Program-made: the position numbers and the translations under genes
In this document: one piece after another, positions 26,845 to 35,065 of the stretch
Layout: each line of letters begins with the position of its first letter
Position numbering within the stretch: the first letter of the stretch is position 1
NCBI GenBank assembly: GCA_963705325.1
Contig: OY970069.1
Location: 3,224,001 to 3,288,000, forward strand
Direction of reading: 5' to 3'
Length of the DNA stretch: 64,000 bases
From: DATARH01 sp963705325
GTDB taxonomy: Bacteria; Pseudomonadota; Alphaproteobacteria; ATCC43930; CGMCC-115725
Notes under the pieces: generated by a model
What the model saw: only the letters and a program-made list of their open reading frames with translations
What the model was told of the DNA's origin: nothing
Databases searched by the model: none

Positions 26845-27564
26845 ATGGCGACCTTTCACGGCTCCCAGGAAGCACTCAAAGATCGGCTCCTTCTCGCCGG
26901 TATTGATGGCGAGTGGGTTGAGCGCGGTAATGGCGTCTGGCAACACAGATGCCCTGATGGGGCGAACCTGAATTGGGCGTCCACCACGGGGCGTGTCTGG
27001 ATTGATGGAAAGGCAACGGCCAAGGCGGCACTTGAGGGACAGATCGCCGCTGCTCTGGGAACATCGTTCGAGGGGAAACCGGCAGGTACCGCACGGGCAG
27101 CGCCACCCGGCACTCGCAAGGTCTTCGTCGTCTATGGGCATGATGATCCGGCGCGAACCTCGCTAGAGGCGATGTTGCGGCGATGGGGTTTGGAGCCGTT
27201 GATCCTCGACCAGCTTACGTCGGGTGGTCAGACGATCATCGAGAAATTGGAAAGCGTACGGCGCGAGGCCGATTTCGCGATTGTCTTGGCGACCCCTGAT
27301 GATGAGGGGCATCGTAAAGACCACCCCGAGGAAAAGGCATTCCGGGCGCGGCAGAACGTCGTCCTCGAACTCGGCATGATGTTATCGGTGCTCGGGCGCT
27401 CGAAGGTGGCGATCGTCTTGAAGACGGATGTCAACATGGAGAGGCCGTCAGACATCCACGGTCTGATCTATGTCCCGTTCAAAGAGGATCTTCGCGAAGC
27501 CGCGCTGGTGCTCGCCAAGGAGATCAATGGACAGGGTATCCCGATTGATCTGAGCAAGGTCTAA
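26845..27564 (+). CDS. TIR-like (CAP12/Pycsar-type) NAD-degrading effector
   Basis: 239 aa. The C-terminal domain (about 95-239) is a TIR-like fold of the group also found in CBASS/Pycsar effectors: KVFVVYGHDDPARTSLEAML, TSGGQTIIEKLE (likely catalytic Glu), ADFAIVLATPDDEG, ARQNVVLELGMMLSVLGRSKV. The N-terminal ~75 residues (HGSQEALKDRLLLAG, NGVWQHRCPDGANLNW, TTGRVWIDGK) form a small domain often fused to such TIRs, possibly the sensor. Known relatives deplete NAD+ to abort phage infection. No cyclase gene is adjacent, so the trigger is unknown. The Met at 26845 is chosen because homology begins at MATFHGS. Confidence 0.78.
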   Translation: MATFHGSQEALKDRLLLAGIDGEWVERGNGVWQHRCPDGANLNWASTTGRVWIDGKATAKAALEGQIAAALGTSFEGKPAGTARAAPPGTRKVFVVYGHDDPARTSLEAMLRRWGLEPLILDQLTSGGQTIIEKLESVRREADFAIVLATPDDEGHRKDHPEEKAFRARQNVVLELGMMLSVLGRSKVAIVLKTDVNMERPSDIHGLIYVPFKEDLREAALVLAKEINGQGIPIDLSKV

Positions 27565-27758
27565 GTCGCGCTCGAAGCTACCGGCGCCGAGGTTCCTTTC
27601 CCTCGGCGCCGGGCACATCGGCTGATCGCGCGAATGGAGGACTCGCCATCAGCGGACGGGGTTTTCGAGATGCATCGCTCGGGGCACTCACCGTCTAATC
27701 CCCATCAGGAGGCGCCTCTCAGACCCCCAGATTTCTTCGGCGACGGACTGGTCGTCGA
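27565..27758. other. Gap after the TIR gene
   Basis: The convergent intergenic region between the TIR gene and a small minus-strand gene. It contains GGCGCCGAGG..CCTCGGCGCC (about 27580-27611), a strong hairpin likely ending TIR transcription. No further gene seen. Confidence 0.45.
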
Positions 27759-27935
27759 TCATTCCTCGCTGGTCGGCGTCGCAGCCGCGAGAGCACGGAT
27801 CATCTTGGCGTGGTACTTGTGTCGCCGAGCTTCCGCGTCGTGCTCATGGGTGGATCTCAGGGCAGTCAAATTCTTCGCGTGATCGAGGTGCAAGGCAGCG
27901 TCGAGGTGCATGGTCTCGTCGGTCTCGGTGGTCAT
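27759..27935 (-). CDS. Small charged protein, unknown
   Basis: 58 aa, MTTETDETMHLDAALHLDHA, His- and Ala-rich, with AAGGAG 7 bases before this ATG. No family recognised. It lies upstream of and in the same direction as the integrase. Confidence 0.5.
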   Translation of the reverse strand: MTTETDETMHLDAALHLDHAKNLTALRSTHEHDAEARRHKYHAKMIRALAAATPTSEE

Positions 27936-28057
27936 GCTCCCGCTCCTTGTAGCCGCCTTTTGGGCTGCCTGGGCTGTGTCTGTGGTGTGTCCTCTCGGGA
28001 TCGAAAACTTCGCTTTTGATCGGGATTTTTCGCGTTTTGCCGCGCCGCGAAAGGCAG

Positions 28058-28187
28058 CCAAAAGCCGCGGAAACGCTAGGATTCCCGCGGCTTTGCTCGA
28101 TTTTTCGGAAGGTGCTCGGTCAGGAAGACCGAGATCATGATATTATTCTGCGTAAGCGCCCAAAAGTGGCGGAAACCCTAGAAATTT
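28058..28187. repeat. Imperfect direct repeats and hairpin at the integrase 3' end
   Basis: CCAAAAGCCGCGGAAACGCT (from 28058) recurs imperfectly as CCAAAAGTGGCGGAAACCCT (from 28160), about 100 bp apart. The first copy is part of a perfect 10-bp inverted repeat, AAAGCCGCGG (28061-28070) / CCGCGGCTTT (28085-28094). Next to an integrase, such repeats may be recombination or arm sites, or simply a terminator. Confidence 0.4.
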
Positions 28188-29314
28188 TCGGGGTCCACCG
28201 GCCCGGTGTGACTGGATTGTGTCTTTTCGACCAACTCAAGCGCCGCCCGCACGTCGTCGTTGTCAGCGCTCGCGTATCGCGCCGTCATCCCAATGTTGGC
28301 ATGGCCGAGCAATTCCTGGACAACGCGCAGATTGTGGGTTGCTCGCAGAGTGCGGGTCGCAGCCGTATGGCGAAGATCATGGAAGCGGAAGTTCTGGCGC
28401 GACCCCTTAGTCTCCCGAAGTCCCGCCGCCGTCAGAGCCGTTTCCCAATCCTTGCGCCACGCTTCACTCCGCGTGAACGGGTAGCGCACGCCTTTGACGA
28501 ACTTCGCCCCCGTCCACTTGTTGGTGTGGTCCTTCAGAGCCACCATCGTGAAGACGTATTCGGCGTGGTGTCCCTGATGGTCCAGCAGGATCTCCCGGAT
28601 CACATCAGTGATCGGCAGTTGGTGGAGCTTGCCGTCCGGGTCCTCCGACTTCGTGCGGAACACAATCTGACCAGCAGCCCAATCGATCTGCTCCCACTTC
28701 AGGTAGATGACGTTGGCGAGCCGCAGCCCCGTCAGGAGCGCGAACCGGACCATGCCATGCATGTCGGGACGCAGCGCCATGAACAATCGATCTTCTTCCT
28801 CAACGGTGAGGATGCGCTGGCGGTTTTTCGGCTCGGTCAGGAGGATCTTGCGAATCTTGACCTTCGCAACCGCAACGTCCCAGACATCCTCAGCACGCTT
28901 GAGCACCTGGGCCAAGAAGTGGAGGTCGCCATTGACGGTGGCCGGTGAGCATTCCATCCGGCGCTTCGCCGCGTACGCAACCAGATAAGCGGGCGTGATC
29001 TGGGAGAGCAGCAGATCTTTCCCCAGATACTTTTCCAGGAAAATCGCCCGGCGCCGCGGGTTATTGCTGCTCGGTAGAAATTGGCTGTGCTCCAGCCAGA
29101 TCCGACCGAACGCCTCAGTCAGCCTCATTTCGGGCTTCCTGGTGATCAGGTTCCCGAGTAGCGCGTTCTTTTTCCGCTCCGCGGCAAGGATCTCAGCGGT
29201 TTCTTCGTGGTCAGTGCCAAGGCTTCCGCGAAACCGATGCCCCCTGACCGTGAAGTTCTCGAAATAGATCTTCCCGCGAAGCTTGACCAAGCTGTTCTGT
29301 GTGTTCCGTCGCAT
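28178..29314 (-). CDS. Tyrosine site-specific recombinase (integrase)
   Basis: 378 aa. The N-terminal arm-binding-like region (KIYFENFTVRGHRFRGSLGT) is followed by a SAM-like core-binding domain and the catalytic domain: Arg in ALLTGLRLANVIYLKW, His-x-x-Arg in FHDLRHTAATR, His in LLGHANIGM, and the nucleophile Tyr in MTARYAS. It would integrate or excise an element, but no matching att duplication was identified; the island edges fit the serine recombinase better. It may be the relic integrase of an older element within the composite island. Its 5' end overlaps the AlpA-like gene. Confidence 0.88.
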   Translation of the reverse strand: MRRNTQNSLVKLRGKIYFENFTVRGHRFRGSLGTDHEETAEILAAERKKNALLGNLITRKPEMRLTEAFGRIWLEHSQFLPSSNNPRRRAIFLEKYLGKDLLLSQITPAYLVAYAAKRRMECSPATVNGDLHFLAQVLKRAEDVWDVAVAKVKIRKILLTEPKNRQRILTVEEEDRLFMALRPDMHGMVRFALLTGLRLANVIYLKWEQIDWAAGQIVFRTKSEDPDGKLHQLPITDVIREILLDHQGHHAEYVFTMVALKDHTNKWTGAKFVKGVRYPFTRSEAWRKDWETALTAAGLRETKGSRQNFRFHDLRHTAATRTLRATHNLRVVQELLGHANIGMTARYASADNDDVRAALELVEKTQSSHTGPVDPENF

Positions 29315-29526
29315 CCTCTTGCCTGCCTATCTATGTAGCGATCCAGATCCCCTGGTCTGAACTTCCGCCGTTGACCGATGAGGACGAAGCCAAGCCGTCC
29401 TGCTTTGATCTCCGTAATCAGCGTGGGGCGCGATACTCCAAGCCGCCGACACGCTTCCCCTTGAGAGATCAGCAGGGGGTGGTCTCGCTCCGACCCCGCT
29501 CCTTGAAAGGCATCATCAGGCGGCAT
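29146..29526 (-). CDS. AlpA/excisionase-like helix-turn-helix protein
   Basis: About 126 aa; the useful part is residues 10-80 with HTH_17 pattern LLISQGEACRRLGVSRPTLITEIKAGRL, then GQRRKFRPGDLDRYIDRQ. The remaining ~55 residues are in a different frame over the integrase start (a 169-bp overlap) and look unconserved, so the true end may be earlier if a base is missing. Excisionases of this type bind near att sites and direct tyrosine recombinases toward excision. Confidence 0.65.
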   Translation of the reverse strand: MPPDDAFQGAGSERDHPLLISQGEACRRLGVSRPTLITEIKAGRLGFVLIGQRRKFRPGDLDRYIDRQARGCDGTHRTAWSSFAGRSISRTSRSGGIGFAEALALTTKKPLRSLPRSGKRTRYSGT

Positions 29527-29860
29527 GGTCGAACCAACCCGCCAGGGTCGCCCCTCGCCAATAATTAAAACAAAAATGTTTGTTATATTCAAAGGAAATT
29601 ATAGTTAACATTATGGACGACACTGTAGATTTATTATTCTTTAGCCTCTCAGTTTTTGGAATTTCATATGATGTGAGCGTTTCATTTATCAGATTACTCA
29701 CATGAAGACTTGATATGATGATCACATGAGCCGATTTCGTGAACGAAATCCGAGGCTTATCGACACAAGTCGCTGTGGACGTTTCATCGACCGAAAACCG
29801 CGGCGATGTGAGGAACTGATTTATGAGTTGGTTCAGATGAAGCATGACGGGACGACCGGC
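29527..29860. other. AT-rich control region
   Basis: Low-GC stretch upstream of the AlpA-like gene. A perfect hairpin GATTTCG-TGAA-CGAAATC lies at 29733-29750, and TCACATGA-type motifs recur (29697-29704, 29722-29729). Probably promoters and operators; a 65-codon plus-strand frame at 29726 is not convincing. Confidence 0.4.
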
Positions 29861-30109
29861 CTAGCGGCCGATCCCCCTCTGCTTCGCCGCCGACCTACGG
29901 CATTTCTCGATCTCGTCGGTTAGATATCGGGCCACTCCAGAACGCACGGCCAGGAACAAGGAACGGGCATCAAGGCTGATTTCGCTTCCTTGATCGACCC
30001 CCGCCCTGGCGATCGACGCCATGACCGCATCAGCGATGTCGTCGGCATACTTGGCGATTACCGGCACGGGGTCAGCCATGACCGCAGCCTTGAATTCCTC
30101 GCGGGTCAT
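29861..30109 (-). CDS. Small acidic protein at the end of the DUF2130/HNH operon
   Basis: 82 aa, MTREEFKAAVMADPVPVIAK, with AAGGAG 7 bases upstream of this ATG. The ATG overlaps the stop of the HNH gene by four bases (ATGA), indicating translational coupling. Helical throughout; no domain recognised. Confidence 0.65.
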   Translation of the reverse strand: MTREEFKAAVMADPVPVIAKYADDIADAVMASIARAGVDQGSEISLDARSLFLAVRSGVARYLTDEIEKCRRSAAKQRGIGR

Positions 30110-30708
30110 GGGGCGTCTCCTTCGGGAGCGAGGCAGGCCCAAGTGGCACCGCGGAAAATGTTCTCTAAGCTCCGGTGGGTAATGCCTGTGATGAGGGCGA
30201 TTTCAGGGATCGTGTGACCCTCAGCACGCATCTCCCAAGCGGTCAGGACTTGCGTCCGACAGAACTTCGCCCGGTTGTTGAGTTCTCCTTTCCCGAACCT
30301 CGGCCCGCCTCTGGCGCGACCGTCATCCACCTTGTCCTGCATGTTTCGGCGCTGCGTTCCGCGCTTGAGATGAGCGGGATTGACGCAGTGGCGAGGACAA
30401 CCGGCCTTGTGACGCACCCTCCACCGCTTGGGCTGAGCACCCCAACTCAGAGCGTAGGAGACGCGATGCGCGAGACGTTCGCCGCGAAGACGATAGACCC
30501 CGTACCCCTGGTCGCAGATGGTGCTCAACCAGAGCCAGCAAGCAGTTTCTCCGCCCGATCGGTCCACTCGGCTCCAGAAGGCGTCGATTTCCCTCCGCTC
30601 TCTGAATTCGACGAGCGCCTTCCGGCATTCTTTGTGCCGAGCACGCAACTGCGGGTTCTGAAATAGAGTTGGAAGATCGCCGCTGCGCCTGCCGATCCCG
30701 GCCCTCAT
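30106..30708 (-). CDS. HNH endonuclease (HNH_3 type)
   Basis: 200 aa. The core reads ETACWLWLSTICDQGYGVYRL, AHRVSYALSWG, VRHKAGCPRHCVNPAHLKRGTQRRNMQDK, the HNH_3 pattern of homing-type nucleases. After it comes a helix-turn-helix-like C-terminus (VLTAWEMRAEGHTIPEIALITGIT) that probably aids DNA recognition. Start at 30708 overlaps the DUF2130 stop (ATGA). It could be a stand-alone mobile nuclease or part of a restriction-like system with its neighbours. Confidence 0.78.
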   Translation of the reverse strand: MRAGIGRRSGDLPTLFQNPQLRARHKECRKALVEFRERREIDAFWSRVDRSGGETACWLWLSTICDQGYGVYRLRGERLAHRVSYALSWGAQPKRWRVRHKAGCPRHCVNPAHLKRGTQRRNMQDKVDDGRARGGPRFGKGELNNRAKFCRTQVLTAWEMRAEGHTIPEIALITGITHRSLENIFRGATWACLAPEGDAP

Positions 30709-31886
30709 ATCAAGTCCTCCAGGGCGTTCCCGCCGATGATGCGGTCGATCTCCCCGGTGAACTCGGCATGGGCGACCTGGACGGCACGAATGAGACCCGT
30801 GCGTTTCGTCCGCGTCTTCTCCTGCCACGCCTGATCCTTCTGCTCCACATCGAGCAGTTCGTCCGTCGCCTGGAAGATGCGATCCCACCAACCAGTTGCG
30901 CGGTCGGAGGTCATCAAGGAGTAGAGGCGAGCGGTTTTCTCGTCGCGATCCGCATTGCTCAGCTTGAGCGACTGGAACCGGATGACCGCTGCGCGGAGCA
31001 TGTGCGCGACGGCAACGGCCTGAGCGGGGCCACACACGACAACCCCGTCCTTGACCATCAGGTGCCGCCTCTCGGAAGGAAAGACAGTAGAGACGAGCAC
31101 CGCATGATCGGCCCCGGCGTCGATCTGGTCCTGCCGCAGCTTGGCCGTCCATTTGTTCTGCCAAGCCTTGTGGTTCTTGCTGTCGAAGATGTTCGAGCCG
31201 ACACAGACCCTATTGAGGAAGACCCTCTGGACGATATCCGGGCCGGGTACGCCTTTCGGGACGCGAGCGATCTGGTCTGCGGGAAATTCCGCCATCAGGG
31301 CCTCGAACAGATCGATCTCGCCAGCATCACCGAGTTCATTGGCGGTCTTCTTTTCGAGCATCCGCTGAAGCTCCTGCACCCGCTCCTGAAGGCGCAAGTT
31401 TTCCCCGAAGAATTTCTCGGTCACCGCATTCACGGCCTCGACCCGCGCCTTGGCGGCAACCTCGGCCTGGGCGTCCAGTTTCTCCCGCAACGCCGCCGTG
31501 AACGTCGCCTTCGCGATTTTCACGGCTTGCTCGGCGGTCTTGCGGGCCTCAACGGCTTCGGCCAGCTTGGGAGCCAGCGCCGCCGCGGCAGCCGCCTCGG
31601 TTTCCTTCCTGATCGCGACCTCGCGCTTCGCGACCGCTTGCTGCGCCGCCTCAATAGCCGCGGCAGCTTCGAGACGAACCCGCTCGATCTCAGCATCCCG
31701 CTCGGTGATGAGGCGGCTTTTGACCTGTTCCTCGATCTCCGCGGCCAATTCGTCCTGCCTGACCTGGATTTCGATCAGTTCGTCGCGTGAGACGGTTTGG
31801 TGGCACCAAGGGCATCGGCAATCGCCGGTATCGAGGCCGTTGCGGTGCGAGTGCACCGCGCCGCCCGTGAGGTTGGCGGCGCTCAT
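30705..31886 (-). CDS. DUF2130 protein, PD-(D/E)XK-like nuclease candidate
   Basis: 393 aa. The N-terminus has a zinc-ribbon-like GDCRCPWCHQ, then a long alanine-rich coiled coil (about 40-190). The conserved DUF2130 domain follows: ANELGDAGEIDLFEALMAEF, GVPGPDIVQRV, VGSNIFDSKNHKAWQNKWTAKLRQDQ, DHAVLVSTVFP. The spacing of Asp, then Asp-x-Lys, fits a PD-(D/E)XK nuclease core, so DNA cleavage is plausible, as inference. It is the second gene of a four-gene overlapped operon (31883, 30705, 30106, 29861). Confidence 0.75.
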   Translation of the reverse strand: MSAANLTGGAVHSHRNGLDTGDCRCPWCHQTVSRDELIEIQVRQDELAAEIEEQVKSRLITERDAEIERVRLEAAAAIEAAQQAVAKREVAIRKETEAAAAAALAPKLAEAVEARKTAEQAVKIAKATFTAALREKLDAQAEVAAKARVEAVNAVTEKFFGENLRLQERVQELQRMLEKKTANELGDAGEIDLFEALMAEFPADQIARVPKGVPGPDIVQRVFLNRVCVGSNIFDSKNHKAWQNKWTAKLRQDQIDAGADHAVLVSTVFPSERRHLMVKDGVVVCGPAQAVAVAHMLRAAVIRFQSLKLSNADRDEKTARLYSLMTSDRATGWWDRIFQATDELLDVEQKDQAWQEKTRTKRTGLIRAVQVAHAEFTGEIDRIIGGNALEDLI

Positions 31887-32068
31887 CGGCGGTTCCCCTC
31901 GAAAGCCGAGACGGGATGGACGACACGCACGCGGTCGCCATCGAGAAGATCGCACTCCGCATGGAGGAACGATCCGGTGAGGTCGCGGCATCGGGTGCGT
32001 ATTGCGGCGAGAACTCGCCGGGTCTGCTGCCTGTCGCGACGGTGGTTGATCAAGGTGGGCGCTGCCAT
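31883..32068 (-). CDS. First gene of the DUF2130 operon, small protein
   Basis: 61 aa, MAAPTLINHRRDRQQTRRVL, ending VVHPVSAFEGNRR. GGAAGGAG precedes this ATG. Its stop overlaps the DUF2130 ATG (ATGA). No domain recognised. Confidence 0.6.
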   Translation of the reverse strand: MAAPTLINHRRDRQQTRRVLAAIRTRCRDLTGSFLHAECDLLDGDRVRVVHPVSAFEGNRR

Positions 32069-32091
32069 TGCATTTCTCCTTCCTAACGAAT

Positions 32092-32199
32092 ACGTTATAA
32101 TTATGACGTTATCGTTGGGCCATCGAGAAGGCAAAGCAATAGATGGTTAACGCGTTGCGAATATAACGTTTCCGTTATGAAGGAAGAGGTTTTCGTTAT
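32092..32199. promoter_or_regulatory. Repeated CGTTAT motifs between divergent genes
   Basis: ACGTTAT at 32092 and 32106, ATAACGT at 32163, CCGTTAT at 32172 and TCGTTAT at 32193: five copies in about 100 bp of AT-rich DNA between the DUF2130 operon (minus) and the DUF6471 gene (plus). Likely operators for co-regulation; the last two overlap the DUF6471 ribosome site. Confidence 0.55.
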
Positions 32200-32434
32200 G
32201 GATCGCCCGACTGAAAATTGGCGAAATCGCGTCCGTGGCCTTTTACGGGCTGAACTTGGACGGCGGAACGTCAATTATCCCGAATTGGTCGCGATGTTGG
32301 CCGCGATTGGGGTAAAGCAGAGCGAGGCCACCATCGCGAATAAGCTCTCGCGCGGCAGCTTCAACGCTATCTTTATGGTTCAGGTGCTCGACGCTATCGG
32401 CTGCCGGGTGCTGCGGCTGAAGGAAGACGACTAA
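32198..32434 (+). CDS. DUF6471 small HTH-like protein
   Basis: 78 aa. GGAAGAGG 8 bases upstream fixes the start at 32198 (MDRPTENWRNRV) rather than 32177. WRNRVRGLLRAELGRRNVNYPELVAMLAAIGV, then ATIANKLSRGSFNAIFMVQVLDAIG match the DUF6471 pattern, which looks like a compact DNA-binding HTH. Divergent to the nuclease operon, with shared CGTTAT motifs, so it is the likely repressor. Confidence 0.7.
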   Translation: MDRPTENWRNRVRGLLRAELGRRNVNYPELVAMLAAIGVKQSEATIANKLSRGSFNAIFMVQVLDAIGCRVLRLKEDD

Positions 32435-32600
32435 TCTACTCGGCCAAATTCCAGTTTCCCTATATACGGGCAGAGGATTTCTGGAAAATGCCTTGTCGTG
32501 ATCCTCCTGGCCTCCAATACGCCTCAATCCATGACCTGTTCACCGCTCGTGATCGTCGCGGTCGTTGAGCGCGAACGATGGCCCTCCAGTGCATGGAAGA

Positions 32601-33836
32601 TCAGATCGGGCGACGAATGCCCAAGGAGGTTGCGACGACGAGTTCGATCCTGAACAAAGTCATCGCTTGCAAGAAGAGACGCACGCATCGCTCTAGGTAC
32701 GTCGCATATGAGATCGACCGCTTGGCTCCCATGCCACCCTTACCGGAACGCCAGCGGATGATCTGATCACACGGATCGAACACGAATGACTCATGATGGG
32801 AGGCATTGCGAAGCTGATTATCGGCCTCCGCACACAGCGCCATGAAAGCTGCATTGTCACGGAACGGCCCAGATCGCCCCGGTTGATCCAACTCGCGGTA
32901 TTTGTCGAGGGTCATGGTCTTGAACGCGTCATATCTACGGCCAGCGAGCATGTTGTTCAGCATCGCCAGATATTCGATTAGAAGCGTGAATTGCTCGTAG
33001 GCGCTGCCATAGAACATTTTCACGGCCTCGAAGTCCGTCGAGGTCGTGTGTTGATCCTCTGGAATCGGAAGACCTCTGATGACAAAAAAATACACCTGAC
33101 TGAATTCAGAGAATGAGTTGAAGAAATCCTTCATCAAGTCGAAATAGCGCCTACCGCGTTCTTCCGACACACTGCCGTAGAAAGGTGCAAAATCTCCCCA
33201 GAGCGGGGACCCCCGTAGCGGCTCGATCCCTTGCTCTATCGCTGCATCGAACAACGGCTCGTAGCTCGGGCTGCACAGCAACGTCGTTAGCCGCCATAGC
33301 CAGTTTTGCATGTCTTCCACCGCGTGCTCCGGTGGGTAGAACTCGGCTGACGCCGCTGCGATTTGTTCCTCCGATAATTTCTTTTGGCCGTTCCGAGCGA
33401 GAGACCATGCCTTCCGCAACAGCTTCCATTCCGCGCCGTAATCGGGCGGGCGGTAGGGGCGCAGGGTTGGATTGGTCCGCGGAACCAGTTCGCTGACCCG
33501 CGACGGTCTCGCCTGCTTTGATGCCTCATACATCGCGTGCATATGGGGGAAGCGCGGGAACGTCATGTCCACGCCCTGCTGATCGGGCGGAATCACGAAA
33601 TTGGCGTCCACGTAGACGATGGGGGCACCGGCTACCTCCAGGATGGGTTCACAGTTATCGACGCACTCAACCTTCCAGCCCAAATTGGGGTGGTCGAGAT
33701 CCATGCGGAGGGCGATTTCCTCGCTGCATCCGCGGCAAGCAAACTTGTGGATCTGCGTGGCATCGTGGCCCATGCCGATACGCACAGTGTGCGGCTCCTG
33801 GCACGTCTCGCACTTGAGCGCGTATCGGATGATCAT
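32601..33836 (-). CDS. Zinc-ribbon protein of unknown function
   Basis: 411 aa. The first ~45 residues hold a four-cysteine ribbon (CETCQEP ... FACRGCSEE). The rest is mostly helical with conserved-looking tracts WLWRLTTLLCSPSYEPL and FEAVKMFYGSAYEQFTLLIEYLAMLNNM. The C-terminus has NQLRNASHHESFVFD, where an RNxxHH-like pattern recalls HEPN-type active sites, but this is weak. No membrane segment or known domain. Being alone in a defence-type island between two nuclease loci makes a conflict function possible. Confidence 0.55.
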   Translation of the reverse strand: MIIRYALKCETCQEPHTVRIGMGHDATQIHKFACRGCSEEIALRMDLDHPNLGWKVECVDNCEPILEVAGAPIVYVDANFVIPPDQQGVDMTFPRFPHMHAMYEASKQARPSRVSELVPRTNPTLRPYRPPDYGAEWKLLRKAWSLARNGQKKLSEEQIAAASAEFYPPEHAVEDMQNWLWRLTTLLCSPSYEPLFDAAIEQGIEPLRGSPLWGDFAPFYGSVSEERGRRYFDLMKDFFNSFSEFSQVYFFVIRGLPIPEDQHTTSTDFEAVKMFYGSAYEQFTLLIEYLAMLNNMLAGRRYDAFKTMTLDKYRELDQPGRSGPFRDNAAFMALCAEADNQLRNASHHESFVFDPCDQIIRWRSGKGGMGAKRSISYATYLERCVRLFLQAMTLFRIELVVATSLGIRRPI

Positions 33837-33916
33837 GCCTGACCTATAATATCGACCGGGAAACCGTTAAATGGGGTGCCATCGCAGGTTGTCAAAACTC
33901 GCCTGAAGGGCCGGAA

Positions 33917-34820
33917 ATGAAGCTCACCGAAATCGTTTCCCCTGACACCCGGCTGTTCGTGAAAAGTGAATTCGGCCCGGCGGGTGAGCAATGGCCCGCC
34001 CTGTCCTTTTCAAGCCAGAAAGTCGCCCAGGACTTCCGGGCCATGTATCGGCCAGGAACGGATTTCGTCATCTATGTGGGCACCGGAGACCCGGAACTCG
34101 ACAGAGATGCCCGAGCATCGGCAACGGCTGCTATCCGTGGTCTCGGTCGAGCCACGTGCGCCGGTCAGCACAAAGGATCTCGTGCCTGCCGATGTTTGGG
34201 AGCGCACCATCCAGAAGCATGGTTTGCGGTGGGAGTGGTCGCTGCCCTTGGTGACCGCGTATGACGTGGCAGGGTTCCCGCGAGCGCACGATACGATCCC
34301 TGAGCTTTACCGATCCCTCGGCACCCTCCAGAACCTCGGCCGATGCGTCGAGGCACAGGGACCCGAATACGAGCGGTTGCTGACCGTGGATATCGTCCAA
34401 GTCCCCCTAAACCTGAGCCAACGCGCTCAGAACATCCTGAACCTCAATACCGACAATCCTGCCTTGCGTTTCGAGATTTCGCGGCTCATGGAGGGGATCA
34501 AGCAGGACATCGCTCGGGCTGGCTTGGCTAAGACGGGGGTATACCCGCTACGCACAATGCCAAATGACTCCGATCTCCTTGAGATGCTCATGCGACGGTG
34601 GCACGAGCAGAAGGGGACCTGCCCGCTCTGTCAGAAGGCCATTCCGCTGAAACCGGCGAACAAGCTGCTCCAGATGTCCCGCGACCGCACCGATAGCGCC
34701 AACAAGGCTTACGATTGGGAAAATACCCGGCTTACCCATTTGGCCTGCAATCTGGGCAAAAGCGACGCCACACTCGACGAGTGGCACGGCTATCTTGCGA
34801 TGGTCCGGCAAGCCGACTGA
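33917..34820 (+). pseudogene. HNH restriction-type nuclease, frameshifted
   Basis: Reads as one gene with a shift near 34105. Before it: MKLTEIVSPDTRLFVKSEFG and GTDFVIYVGTGDPEL. After it: PEHRQRLLSVVSVEPRAPVS and onward to the stop. The C-terminal HNH domain is clear: GTCPLCQKAIPL, SRDRTDSANKAYDWENTRLTHLACNLGKSD. The N-terminal ~110 residues could be a PUA/EVE-like reader of modified bases, as in EVE-HNH enzymes, but this is uncertain. Repaired length would be about 300 aa. The shift may be natural decay or an error. Confidence 0.6.
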
Positions 34821-35065
34821 TCCTGGCAGTTGCCCGATCACGTAGGCGCTCGGGTAGCCCGGAACAGAGATCGCGGACGCTCTTGCCATCAACCGATCGG
34901 CTCCCTTCCGCTCGGAGCGATTCGCGGTTGAATAAATAGGGGCACCGAGTCATGTCGCGAGAAAATTGCGACTTTCCAAGCCGTTAGAGAAGGCGTCGTC
35001 GCAACATCGCGCACGCACGATATTCTGATCAGCTTGATAGCCCCCGTTCTGACTAGGTTTTTGAC
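34821..35065. other. Promoter-containing gap before the HEPN cluster
   Basis: No gene seen. The gap becomes AT-richer toward 34920-34990 and presumably carries the promoter of the HEPN-associated operon. Confidence 0.3.

Noticed and set aside
28178..29314. Tyrosine integrase as the enzyme that inserted the island in comF
   Set aside because: It lies inside the island, away from both edges, and the edge symmetry (short core, inverted arms) fits a serine integrase.
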